In this document: positions 38,458 to 46,774 of the stretch, piece by piece
How the letters are laid out: each line of letters opens with the position of its first letter
Position numbering within the stretch: position 1 is the stretch's first letter
DNA from: Microbacterium sp. CSI-V
Lineage (GTDB): Bacteria; Actinomycetota; Actinomycetes; Actinomycetales; Microbacteriaceae
Length of the DNA stretch: 64,000 nt
Direction: 5' to 3'
Assembly (NCBI RefSeq): GCF_001984105.1
Contig: NZ_MTQM01000008.1
Coordinates: 186,001 to 250,000, forward strand
Program-made: the position numbers and the translations under genes
The notes under the pieces: model-generated
Databases searched by the model: none
What the model saw: the letters and a program-made list of their open reading frames with translations, nothing else
Told to the model about the DNA's origin: nothing

Positions 38458-39476
38458 CCCGACTCGACGTCGCGCCACCGGCATCCGAGGGCCCGGTCGA
38501 GTGCGACGGACCGCGCGCCCTCGTGGTCGAGGCCCGGGAGGTCCCGCTCGGGGGCGTCCGCAACATGGAGGTGCACCGCACCCTTCCGCATCGTGCGCTG
38601 CCGATGGTGGGGGCGTGGTGCTTCCTCGACCGGTTCGGACCACAGGAGACCCTGATGCGGGTCGAGCCGCACCCCCACATCGGTCTGCAGACCGTGACCT
38701 GGCCGATCGTCGGCGAGGTACGCCACCGGGATGCCGTGGGCAGCGACGTCGTCGTCCGCCCCGGCGCTCTGAACCTGATGACCAGCGGCGACGGCATCGC
38801 GCACTCGGAATATTCGGTCGGCGACGACCCCGTCCCCCTCGACGCACTCCAGCTCTGGGTGGCGCTGCCGGAGTCCCGCCGTCACGGCGGACCGGAGTTC
38901 GAGCGGCACGAGAACCTCCCGGTCCTGGATCTCGGCGAGGGCGCGGACGCCATCGTCGTCATGGGTTCGCTCGGGGGAGTCTCGTCCCCCGCCACCGTCC
39001 ACACCGCCATCGTGGGAGCGGAGCTCCGGCTGCCCGCCGGCATCCCGGTCCGCGTGCCCCTCGACACCCGATGGGAATATGCCCTCTACGGCATGATCGG
39101 TTCCGCCGAGGTGCAGACGGGGGTGGATGCCGTCGACGCCGACGCCGCACGCCGCACCACTCCTCTCCCGACAGCGGAGGCCACGGCATCCGTCGACGGA
39201 TCGCGTCTGCTCTACCTCGGCACGGGCCGGGACCACGTGGAACTGGTGTGCGCCGAGGGCGCCCGCGTCTTTCTGCTCGGCGGTGAGCCGTTCGAAGCGG
39301 ACATCGTGATGTGGTGGAACTTCGTGGGTCGTTCGCACGACGAGATCGCCGCGGCCCGCGAGGCCTGGGAGGCCGGTGCTCCGCGCTTCGGCACCGTCGT
39401 CGACCACGGTCCCGAGCGCATCCCCGCCCCGCCGCTCCCCGCGGTGCGGCTCACGCCGCGCCGCCGCCGGGTGTAG
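38454..39476 (+). CDS. Pirin family protein
   Basis: A 340-aa bicupin. The N-terminal cupin has RTLPHRALPMVGAWCFLDRFGP, the metal-binding EPHPHIGLQTVTW and SGDGIAHSE, giving the usual three His plus one Glu iron site. The C-terminal cupin continues with TRWEYALYGMIGSAEV and LFLLGGEPFEADIVMWWNFVGRSHDEI. Bacterial pirins include quercetin dioxygenases and regulators of metabolic enzymes; the role here is open. It follows the GNAT gene with an ATGA overlap. Confidence 0.93.
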   Translation: MTRLDVAPPASEGPVECDGPRALVVEAREVPLGGVRNMEVHRTLPHRALPMVGAWCFLDRFGPQETLMRVEPHPHIGLQTVTWPIVGEVRHRDAVGSDVVVRPGALNLMTSGDGIAHSEYSVGDDPVPLDALQLWVALPESRRHGGPEFERHENLPVLDLGEGADAIVVMGSLGGVSSPATVHTAIVGAELRLPAGIPVRVPLDTRWEYALYGMIGSAEVQTGVDAVDADAARRTTPLPTAEATASVDGSRLLYLGTGRDHVELVCAEGARVFLLGGEPFEADIVMWWNFVGRSHDEIAAAREAWEAGAPRFGTVVDHGPERIPAPPLPAVRLTPRRRRV

Positions 39477-39498
39477 CGCGCGTCGGGCGGGGCTTCAC

Positions 39499-39547
39499 TG
39501 TCCAGGACACGCGGACGGCCCGGCCCGGCGTCCGCGTGTCTTGGACA
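39499..39547. repeat. Long imperfect inverted repeat after the pirin gene
   Basis: A 19-bp stem (39499-39517 with 39529-39547, one G-T pair) around an 11-base loop of GC-rich sequence. It may end pirin transcription, but it is longer than the other terminators in this window and lacks a T-run. Confidence 0.7.
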
Positions 39548-39587
39548 CTCAGCCTGGGGCCCGAGCGAACGCACGCCCCGAACGCGA

Positions 39588-39621
39588 ACGCGGCGCCCGA
39601 GCCGGAGTCCGGGCGCCGCGT
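39588..39621 (-). terminator. Terminator after the subtilase gene
   Basis: A 12-bp perfect stem (39588-39599 with 39610-39621) with a ten-base loop lies 11 bases below the subtilase stop. Confidence 0.75.
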
Positions 39622-39632
39622 CGGCGTGAGGA

Positions 39633-42600
39633 TCAGCGCAGCACGATGAACGCGCTGTACGTCTCCGAGGCCGAGACGGTGTCACTGCCGGCGTACTCCG
39701 CGGCCACGATGCGCAGGCCCCGCGTCTGCGGGTCGAGCGTGATCGTGGCACGGCCGTCCTCGAGCGTCGCCGTGTACGGCTTGCCGGCGACGGTCACCGT
39801 CACCTCACCGGTCGCCGCGGGACCACCCGAGGGGCGGACCTTGACGGTCAGGGTGTAGGTGTCGCTCGTGCGGCCGACCCACGGGTTCACCGTCACGGTC
39901 GTCCGCGACGAGGCCACGACGGGCACGCCCGCGCTGTCCGCCGTACCGGTGAGCCCGGTGCCGGCGTCGGTCGCGGTCACCCGCACCGAGAGCACCGCAC
40001 CGACGTCGTCGCGCTTCACGCGGTACGTCGACGAGGTCGCGCCCTCGATCGGCTCACCGCCGCGCAGCCACTGGAACGTCGTGGTGACCTCGGCCGGGTC
40101 CCAGGTGCCGGCGGTCGCCGTCAGGGTGCGGCCGAGCTTCGGCGTGCCCGAGATCGTCGGAGCGTCGACGTTGACGGGGGCCGCCTGACCCGAGTCGACC
40201 GTCAGCACCGTCTGCACGTTGGATTCGCCGTACTGCACGACCCCGAGGTACCGGGTCTGCGGCTGCAGTCCCTGCCACGACAGGTCGTAGGTCGTCGCCA
40301 CTCCCTGCTCGGCGGGGATCGGGTTCGGCGTGGCCGTGAGCTGCCCCTCGCCACCGGGCTGGACGTTCGCGTAGGTCATGTCCCACGTGAACGGCGCCGT
40401 GAACGAGTAGATGTTCGCCTCGACGAGGTAGGTGCCGGGGGTCGGGTTCGGCAGCGAGACGCGCTCGTCCGCCGAGCCGGTTGCCGAGGTGAACCGCTCG
40501 TAGTACCGGAGGTCGTCCGGGCTCACCACGCGCGACACGAACAGGTCGAGGTCGCTGCCGGTGTCGTCGGAGGAGTCGAGGTCGAAGCGCGAGAGCGTCG
40601 TCCCCTCGGGCACGTCCACGATCCACCGGACGTAGCCGTCCGCGTCACCCGAGTCCTGGTCACCGGAGTGTCCGTCGACCGGGTTGTCGGGATCGGTCAG
40701 CAGGGTGACGGCCGACAGACCCGACACCGTCAGCGGCAGGTCGCCGCTCACGCCGGGAAGGATCTCCACGCCCGTCGAACCCGACAGCCCGGTGCCCGCG
40801 ACCTCGGCCGGGGCCTCGGCGGTCGTCGGCCGCACGGCGATCGGCGAGCGCACCTGGGTGTCGCCGCTGGTCCACGTGAGGAAGCCCGTCGTCCACTGCT
40901 CGGCTGCCGCGGTGGTGCGGGAGAACGTGACCGTGAAGGTCTGCGTCTCGCCCGCCGCGCCGAAGGTCAGCGTGGACGGCTCGACCGTGGCATCCAGTCC
41001 GGGGACGTCGATGGATGCCTCGAACGTGCCCGCCTGCGTGGAGGTTACGGTGCGCGTGACGGTCTGCGGCTTGGCCAGGGATCCGATGGAGATGGATGCC
41101 AGGTTCAGGTCGCTGCCGTCGATCGGCTCGACGCCGAAGTCCTCGAGGCCCTTGCCCTGCAGGAACGCCGCCCAGTCGGCGGGACCGTTGAGGTACAGCA
41201 GACCCGGGTCGAAGTACTTCGTCGGGTCGACGTGACCCGCACCCTGCGCGAACGGATCCTGCGCGGGGGCGCCCTCGACGTCGACGGTGTCGTACGCCGT
41301 GGTCATCATGGCGGACTTCACCTCGGCGGGCGTGGCCAGCGGCCGCTCGCCCAGGTACAGGGCGGCGAGACCGGCGATGTGCGGCGAGGACATGGACGTG
41401 CCCGAGAGGAACTCGAACGTGGGAGCCGCACCCTCGGCGTTCGCGGCGGCGGCGAGAATCGCCACGCCGGGCGCCGAGATGTCGGGCTTGAGCACGTCGC
41501 TGCCGTCGGCGAGCATCGGTCCGCGGCTCGAGAAGCCGGCGACCTGCGGCGTCGGCGTCTCGACTCCCGTGACGTTCTCGCCCACGAGGGTCGCCGTGGC
41601 ATCCGCGTTCCCCCGCACGTAGGCGAGGAGGTCGTCGCGGTAGCGCGCGTCGATGTGGACGGTCGGCACGGAGTGGAAGTCGTTGTCGACCGACGCGGGG
41701 GTGACGTTGACGAGGATCATGCCGATCCCGCCCGCCTCCTTCACGGCCTGCGACTTCTCGATGCGCGCGTTCTGCCCGCGGTCGCACACGACGATCTTGC
41801 CGGCGGCCTGCGCCGCGTCGAGCGATCCGAGGAGGCACAGGGCGGCGTTCGCCGGATCCGCTCCGGATGCAGCGATGTCGCCGGCGTAGACCACCGGTCC
41901 CGTCACGTCCTCACCCGCGCGGACGGAGACCGAGGCGCCCGCGGCCTGGAATCCGTTCGGGAGCTTCACGGTGCCCTCGTAGGTCGGGATCGTGGATGCC
42001 GCGACGGTGGTGTACCAGGGCGAGGCGTGGTCGGCGGTCGAGGCGTCGGGGCCGGAGTTGCCGGCCGAGACGGCGACGAAGATGCCCGCCGCGGCGGCGT
42101 TGAAGAACGCCGCGTCCTCGAGGGCGAGGGTGGTGGTGGCCGCCCCGCCGCCGATGGAGTAGTTGATCACGTCGACGCCGTCGGCGACGGCGGCGTTGAT
42201 GGCGCCGAGCAGATCGCTCAGCGCGCAGACGTCGTCGGTGGTGACGAGCGGGTCAGGACCGGAGTAGCAGGCCTTGTACGCGGCGACCTTCGCGGCCGGG
42301 GCCACGCCCGAGATGGCACCGAAGTCGATGCCCTCGACGCTGGCGTCGACGCCGTTGTTGCCGGCGGCCGTGCTCGCGGTGTGCGAGCCGTGCGCGTCGC
42401 CGTTGCGCGGCGAGCGGTAGTCGGCCTCGAAGGTGAAGCCGGTCGCGGCGGCACCCTGGTCGAAGTAGCGCGCGCCGACGAGCTTCGTGGAGTAGTCGTC
42501 GACCGACCAGCCGTCGCCCGTGGCGACGCGCGGCGACCGGAAGTCGGTGCCGTCGGCCTTGCGGTAGACGACGTCGTTGCCGTCGAGGTACGGCTGGTCA

Positions 42601-43205
42601 CCGGGCGTCGTGCCGAGCGGGTCGCCCGCGAACGACGGGTTCTCGGGCGCGATGCCGGTGTCGACGACACCGACCACGACACCCTCGCCCGCCGCGTCGA
42701 CTCCGCCGACCTGCTGCCACACGCCGCCGTCGCCCTCGAGCCCGAGGAACTCGGTCGAGGGGACGGCCGCCGGGTGGCGGATCTCGTCGGGGACGACCTT
42801 CTGCACGCCCTTCGTGGCGGCGAGCTTCGCGGCCTGGTTCGGGTCCATCGATGCGCTGAAGCCGTTGACGGCGAGCGTGTACGAGTAGTCGGCGTCCACC
42901 CCGGCTTCGTCGGCGACGTCCTGCTGGCGCTGCTCGAGGAAGGCCGAGTACTCGCGGACGGCATCCGAACCGGTGTCGAGGCGGGCATCGTCGGACTTCG
43001 TCACGCGCAGGCCCGCTTCGCCGCCGTCATAGGTGGCGACGGGCGCTTCGTCGAGGACGACGATGTACCGCCCGGTGGCGGATTCGATGGGTGTGGGAGG
43101 GGTCACCCCCTCGCCCACGACGGCGGCCTGCGCGGAGGTGACTCCGGCAGCGGTGAAAAGCCCGGCCAATGCGATGGCCGCGGCCGAACGCAGGGTACGA
43201 CCCAT
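39633..43205 (-). CDS. Secreted S8 subtilisin-like serine protease (multidomain)
   Basis: The 1190-aa protein has a Sec signal (residues 1-27, cleavage near AQA), an I9 propeptide (GRYIVVLDEAPVATYD onward), and the S8 domain with Asp182 in VVDTGIAPENP, His272 in DAHGSHTAST and Ser604 in SGTSMSSPHIAG. A PA domain is inserted at about 435-540. A Fn3-like domain, a PPC-like region (GTYLVEANIYSF) and Ig-like modules (LGRTLTATAGTWDPAEVTTT and the C-terminal PSGGPAATGEVTVTVAG) follow. It is a large extracellular protease. GGAG precedes ATG 43205. No sortase motif or TM anchor is seen. Confidence 0.95.
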   Translation of the reverse strand: MGRTLRSAAAIALAGLFTAAGVTSAQAAVVGEGVTPPTPIESATGRYIVVLDEAPVATYDGGEAGLRVTKSDDARLDTGSDAVREYSAFLEQRQQDVADEAGVDADYSYTLAVNGFSASMDPNQAAKLAATKGVQKVVPDEIRHPAAVPSTEFLGLEGDGGVWQQVGGVDAAGEGVVVGVVDTGIAPENPSFAGDPLGTTPGDQPYLDGNDVVYRKADGTDFRSPRVATGDGWSVDDYSTKLVGARYFDQGAAATGFTFEADYRSPRNGDAHGSHTASTAAGNNGVDASVEGIDFGAISGVAPAAKVAAYKACYSGPDPLVTTDDVCALSDLLGAINAAVADGVDVINYSIGGGAATTTLALEDAAFFNAAAAGIFVAVSAGNSGPDASTADHASPWYTTVAASTIPTYEGTVKLPNGFQAAGASVSVRAGEDVTGPVVYAGDIAASGADPANAALCLLGSLDAAQAAGKIVVCDRGQNARIEKSQAVKEAGGIGMILVNVTPASVDNDFHSVPTVHIDARYRDDLLAYVRGNADATATLVGENVTGVETPTPQVAGFSSRGPMLADGSDVLKPDISAPGVAILAAAANAEGAAPTFEFLSGTSMSSPHIAGLAALYLGERPLATPAEVKSAMMTTAYDTVDVEGAPAQDPFAQGAGHVDPTKYFDPGLLYLNGPADWAAFLQGKGLEDFGVEPIDGSDLNLASISIGSLAKPQTVTRTVTSTQAGTFEASIDVPGLDATVEPSTLTFGAAGETQTFTVTFSRTTAAAEQWTTGFLTWTSGDTQVRSPIAVRPTTAEAPAEVAGTGLSGSTGVEILPGVSGDLPLTVSGLSAVTLLTDPDNPVDGHSGDQDSGDADGYVRWIVDVPEGTTLSRFDLDSSDDTGSDLDLFVSRVVSPDDLRYYERFTSATGSADERVSLPNPTPGTYLVEANIYSFTAPFTWDMTYANVQPGGEGQLTATPNPIPAEQGVATTYDLSWQGLQPQTRYLGVVQYGESNVQTVLTVDSGQAAPVNVDAPTISGTPKLGRTLTATAGTWDPAEVTTTFQWLRGGEPIEGATSSTYRVKRDDVGAVLSVRVTATDAGTGLTGTADSAGVPVVASSRTTVTVNPWVGRTSDTYTLTVKVRPSGGPAATGEVTVTVAGKPYTATLEDGRATITLDPQTRGLRIVAAEYAGSDTVSASETYSAFIVLR

Positions 43206-43344
43206 AGTGCGCTCCAAACGGGGGGATGAATTGAGCGATGTGCGCGACTTCTTCGGCGCGCGTCGCATAAACATAACTCACGGCGAATTCATCACCAACG
43301 GTTTCTTTTGGACTCCGTCCGGTAACCGGATGCCGCGGTCCCGA

Positions 43345-43350
43345 TACGCT
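43345..43350 (+). promoter_or_regulatory. -10 box for a likely leaderless ECF S-component mRNA
   Basis: TACGCT is followed by six bases (gacccc) and GTG 43357. It gives the S component its own promoter, independent of the ATPase/T genes 3 kb away. Confidence 0.5.
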
Positions 43351-43356
43351 GACCCC

Positions 43357-43911
43357 GTGTCGTCGGCATCCCGTCTGTCCACTCGCGTCCTCCTCGTCTG
43401 CGCGGCGATCGGCGTGGGCACGGGGATCCTCGGCGGTGCCGCGGGTTGGCTGACGCTCGTCGTGCTGGCCACCGCGCCCTGGGCGTACGGCCTCGTGCTC
43501 GGGTCGCACGTCCTGCCGGGGATCATCGCGCAGCAGGTCGTCCGCCGGGCGTGGGTGGCGCTGCTGACCCACGTGCTCGCGGCGCTGGTGGCGAGCGCCA
43601 TGGCTCCGCAGTGGACCTTCCGCTTCCTCGGGACCGCGATCCTCTTCGGCGGCATCCAGGAGGCCGTCGCCGCCCTCACCCGCTACCGCGTGTGGGCCGC
43701 GGCCCGCTTCTTCGTGTCGGCCGTGATCATCGGGGTGCTCGTTGCCGCGGCCGTGTGGTTCGCCGCCGACATCGGCGCGCTCGCCCCGTGGGCCCAGATC
43801 ACCTATCTCGTGATCGGCGTGCTGGGTCCGGTCGTCTGGACAGCCGTCGGTCTCGCGATCGGGTCGGGCCTGCGCGGCGCGGGCGTCGCCCGCGGACTGT
43901 CGCGGCGCTAG
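43357..43911 (+). CDS. ECF transporter S component, YkoE-like
   Basis: A 184-aa integral membrane protein with about five to six helices. WAYGLVLGSHVLPGIIAQQVVRRAWVALLTHVLAALVAS and GGIQEAVAALTRYRVWAAARF match the pattern of YkoE-type substrate-binding subunits, in which an LPG loop and a QE...TRYR element are conserved. YkoE of B. subtilis belongs to a hydroxymethylpyrimidine/thiamine system, but the substrate here is not proven. Its last four bases (CTAG) are shared with the stop of the convergent membrane gene. ATPase and T subunits are at 46775-49278. Confidence 0.78.
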   Translation: MSSASRLSTRVLLVCAAIGVGTGILGGAAGWLTLVVLATAPWAYGLVLGSHVLPGIIAQQVVRRAWVALLTHVLAALVASAMAPQWTFRFLGTAILFGGIQEAVAALTRYRVWAAARFFVSAVIIGVLVAAAVWFAADIGALAPWAQITYLVIGVLGPVVWTAVGLAIGSGLRGAGVARGLSRR

Positions 43912-44459
43912 TCCGCCCGCCGCGGCCGCCGCGCCAGCCCGACCCACGCCCGCACGAGCAGCGCGGCCGCGGCGCCCGCGACGATCCACGTCAGGAGCGA
44001 CCCCAGCCACCCGGTCACGAGGAAGCCGAGGAGCAGCGCGGCCACGACGAGCACCGCGATCACCAGCAGCGTCACGACGGCGAGCAGGACGGCCCGGACC
44101 GGATGTCGCGCGAACGCGCGCAGACCGCCCCACGCCGTGGCATCCGGATCACCGGCGGGCGACACGAGGACGAAGGCGACGAGCAGGGACGGAACGACGG
44201 TCGCCGACGACACCACGGCGAGCGCCCCGACGACGACGAGCGCGACGGCCACGGCGGCGAGCGCACGCAGCCACCGGGCACCCGGACCGCCCACGAGCGC
44301 GATCACGGCCGTCGCCGCGGCGACGAGCGAGAGAACGGATGCCGAGAGCATCGCGAGGAACAGCGGGTCGACGGCGGGCGTCGCTCCCGGCAGGACGCAC
44401 AGCGCCTGCACGACGGCGTTCCCCAGCACGACGGCCGCGACGAGCAGGACGCGCCTCAC
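43908..44459 (-). CDS. Membrane protein of unknown function
   Basis: A 183-aa protein with about five hydrophobic segments (VLLVAAVVLGNAVVQALCVL, LSLVAAATAVIALVGG, ALAAVAVALVVVGALAVV, AVLLAVVTLLVIAVLVVAALLLGFL, IVAGAAAALLVRAWVGLA) and no recognisable motif. GTG 44459 overlaps the stop of the lipoprotein gene, placing it last in a three-gene operon with a Tat-exported phosphoesterase. Function unknown. Confidence 0.75.
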   Translation of the reverse strand: MRRVLLVAAVVLGNAVVQALCVLPGATPAVDPLFLAMLSASVLSLVAAATAVIALVGGPGARWLRALAAVAVALVVVGALAVVSSATVVPSLLVAFVLVSPAGDPDATAWGGLRAFARHPVRAVLLAVVTLLVIAVLVVAALLLGFLVTGWLGSLLTWIVAGAAAALLVRAWVGLARRPRRAD

Positions 44460-44803
44460 GGGGTCACCCCCGCGGCCTGGTCGATCACGGCGCTGACGCT
44501 GCCGGTGAACACCGTGTCGGAGCCCACCGTCACGGTGAAGCTGTCGGGGTCGGCCGCGGGGGAGGCTGCGGTGACCGCGGCGCCGTCCTCCGTCGTCCCG
44601 GTGCAGGAGATCGCGCCGTCGGACGCGCGCGTGCACGTCGGCACGGCCTCGAGCGCGATGCCCTTCTGCTGCAGCACGTCGATCGTGGCGAAGCGCACCT
44701 CGGTCAGGTGGTTCCCGCCCACGGGCGCGATCGCGGCGACCTGCGAGCAACCGGCCAGCGCGAGGGTCGCCGCAAGGGCGCACACTCCGAACAACCGCCT
44801 CAC
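44456..44803 (-). CDS. Putative lipoprotein
   Basis: A 115-aa protein with a lipobox LALAGC at residues 14-19 after a short basic n-region (VRRLFGVCALAAT), so it should be lipidated and anchored outside the membrane. The mature part has two Cys (VPTCTRASDGAISCTGTT), perhaps a disulfide, and a VTVGSDTVFTGSVSAVI strand. It is coupled to both neighbours by GTGA overlaps. I do not recognise the family; the DUF4333-like Cys pattern is a weak resemblance. Confidence 0.75.
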   Translation of the reverse strand: MRRLFGVCALAATLALAGCSQVAAIAPVGGNHLTEVRFATIDVLQQKGIALEAVPTCTRASDGAISCTGTTEDGAAVTAASPAADPDSFTVTVGSDTVFTGSVSAVIDQAAGVTP

Positions 44804-46629
44804 AGCCCCCGCTCCTTCTCGTACGCGAGGATCCGCGCCCGCTCGGTCACGTGCTGCGCCTCGAGCTGCGCGTCGGTGATCACCGAGAGGTCGAACGGCG
44901 CGGGGAGCAGCAGTTCGGTGTTGCGGTCCAGCGGCGACCCGCGTCGCATGAGCGGCGTCTCGGCCCAGTCGTTCGCCGCGAGCTCGCGGCTGCGCGCGGC
45001 GAGGTCGGCGACCGAACCGGAGTTCCCCGGAGCCGCGGGCGAGGCGTGATCGAGCACCGTCGTGAACAGCGACAGCGTGCCGTCGCGGTTGTCGACGATC
45101 TCCACGACCTGTTGCTGCTGGGGGAAGTCGATGCAGGACGCGGTCGTGATCTCCCAGAACCCGCCCTTCGCGTTCGTGTGCGCGAGGATCTGGTTGAGGT
45201 GCGTGTGGCCGTTCAGCCATCCGACGACGACGGGGAATTCCAGCAGCAGGGCGACGAACTCGTCCGCCCCGTAGAGCTTCTCGTCGACCCCCGGTCGGGT
45301 CGCGCGGTTCTCGAGCGTGAGGCTGTTGTGGTGGCTGAAGATCAGCGCGAGCACCTGGTCGCGCTGCGCGATCTCGAGCTGCGCGCGCAGCCACTGCATC
45401 TGGGATTCGGGCACCGCACCGTCGGGGCCGGCGACGGCGTTGCACGTGTCGAGTCCGAACGCCCGGACGCGCGGGCTCAGGTCGGCCTGCCACCACGTCT
45501 CGCCCGAGGCGAGGTTGTGGGCGGTGAAGCCGTGGCCGACGGGTCCGGGCGTGGGCTCGGTCCGGAAGTGCTCGGCCATGAAGTCGCGCTGCTCGAACAG
45601 GTAGCGCTCGGGGTTGGCCGTGACCTCCGTGAACCCCGTACCCCCGGATGCCAGCCCCAGCGCCGCGAGCACCTGCGCGAGGACGCTCGTCCCCGCGGCC
45701 CACCCCTCGAGGGCCGTGGAGGCCGTGGCATCCAGGGTGTACGACTTCCGCGCGCCGACGGCGAGTGCGCGCAGCTGCGGGCTGATGTCGAAGGTTCCGA
45801 GGAGCAGGGTGTCGTGGTTGCCGTACACGGCGTACCAGGGCGCCGGGAGGCCGACGGACTGCACGGGCTGGGCGATCGCCTGCGCGAGGAGGTCGGGGAG
45901 GCGCGGGAATCCGTAGTCGCCGAAGTCGCCGCCGCTCGGATCGCCGGGACGGTACGCCCACGCCGCCTCGCTCCACGCCTGCACGCCCTGCCACGTCGGT
46001 CCGCCGGTGGCCGGGTCGACCGCGAGGCCGTCCATGAGGTCGATGTACCAGCGCAGCTCGAGGTGCGAGTGCATGTCGGCGCTGTCGCCGGTGACGATCG
46101 CCGCGCTCATCGGCGCGCCCGTGAGCGGGCTGTAGCGGGCGTCGGAGAACGCCTGCACCATCGCCGCGGTCGCGTGGGGGCTCAGCGGATCCTGCGGGTG
46201 GAAGGCCGAGCCCCACGCGGAGTGGTCCTGCACGATCATCGGCTCGATGCGTCCCGGGGACTGCGCCTCGATGACGTGGAGGTCGGACAGGTGGCCGAGG
46301 TACAGCAGCGAGCGGCGCGCCGTGGTGCGCGTCGGCGACGGGGTGCGCCGCAGAACGTCGATGCGCGGGAGGTACGGCTCCCCCGGCCCGGTGGTGAGCG
46401 TGCGGTACCTGCCCGAGAGCACCGAGCCCTGGCGGATCGTCTGCAGCAGGGTCGACGGGACGTCGGCGGACGGCGTCGCCGCCCGCGCCAGCTGCGGTGC
46501 GAGGACGTCGAACCCGAGCCCCGTCGCGGCGGCAGCGGCGGCGGTGGCGTGCAGGAACTGACGGCGGGAGAGACCGGTCACGAGATCGTCCGTTCGGGCG
46601 GAGGAACCTCGAATGTACCGTTCGCGCAT
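44800..46629 (-). CDS. Tat-exported calcineurin-like metallophosphoesterase (PPA1498/TIGR03767-like)
   Basis: The 609-aa protein has a twin-arginine signal GLSRRQFLHATAAAA (about residues 18-32) and the metal motifs LGHLSDLHVIE (DxH), VTGDSADMHSH (GDxx), AVYGNHDTLLLG (GNHD), LIFSHHNSL and WLNGHTHLNQ (GHxH). This is the full set for a two-metal phosphoesterase acting outside the membrane. I associate it with the TIGR03767 family from Propionibacterium and other actinobacteria. It leads a coupled three-gene operon and is divergent from the iron-box-controlled ECF genes. The start is uncertain; GTG near 46577 is an alternative. Confidence 0.88.
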   Translation of the reverse strand: MRERYIRGSSARTDDLVTGLSRRQFLHATAAAAAATGLGFDVLAPQLARAATPSADVPSTLLQTIRQGSVLSGRYRTLTTGPGEPYLPRIDVLRRTPSPTRTTARRSLLYLGHLSDLHVIEAQSPGRIEPMIVQDHSAWGSAFHPQDPLSPHATAAMVQAFSDARYSPLTGAPMSAAIVTGDSADMHSHLELRWYIDLMDGLAVDPATGGPTWQGVQAWSEAAWAYRPGDPSGGDFGDYGFPRLPDLLAQAIAQPVQSVGLPAPWYAVYGNHDTLLLGTFDISPQLRALAVGARKSYTLDATASTALEGWAAGTSVLAQVLAALGLASGGTGFTEVTANPERYLFEQRDFMAEHFRTEPTPGPVGHGFTAHNLASGETWWQADLSPRVRAFGLDTCNAVAGPDGAVPESQMQWLRAQLEIAQRDQVLALIFSHHNSLTLENRATRPGVDEKLYGADEFVALLLEFPVVVGWLNGHTHLNQILAHTNAKGGFWEITTASCIDFPQQQQVVEIVDNRDGTLSLFTTVLDHASPAAPGNSGSVADLAARSRELAANDWAETPLMRRGSPLDRNTELLLPAPFDLSVITDAQLEAQHVTERARILAYEKERGL

Positions 46630-46725
46630 TTCAGGCGTCCAGAGCGCAGGATGCCGTGCCTCCGTGTCGCGGCGGCGGGAGCCCCCGACCGAGCGCGTCG
46701 CCTCGACGTCGAGACGCCTCCCCAC

Positions 46726-46744
46726 ACGGGTAAGGCGAACCTAA
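46726..46744. promoter_or_regulatory. DtxR/IdeR-like iron box at the ECF ATPase promoter
   Basis: ACGGGTAAGGCGAACCTAA agrees with the DtxR/IdeR consensus TWAGGTWAGSCTWACCTWA at 15 of 19 positions by hand, with 12 of 13 in the core. TAGACT at 46746-46751, a -10 candidate, lies directly after it, so a bound repressor would cover the promoter. The box is also in the divergent region of the phosphoesterase operon. Confidence 0.6.
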
Positions 46745-46774
46745 ATAGACTGGACGCCTCGCCGAAGGACACCC

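Noticed and set aside
40668..43229. 853-aa plus-strand frame opposite the subtilase
   Set aside because: Entirely antisense to a gene with full catalytic motifs, with no domain or start signal.
43033..43911. 292-aa form of the ECF S component
   Set aside because: The extra N-terminus runs antisense through the subtilase start; homology and the -10 box support GTG 43357.
46630..46774. TPP (THI) riboswitch before the YkoD-like gene
   Set aside because: No CTGAGA or related THI-box core; the promoter is too close to the start.
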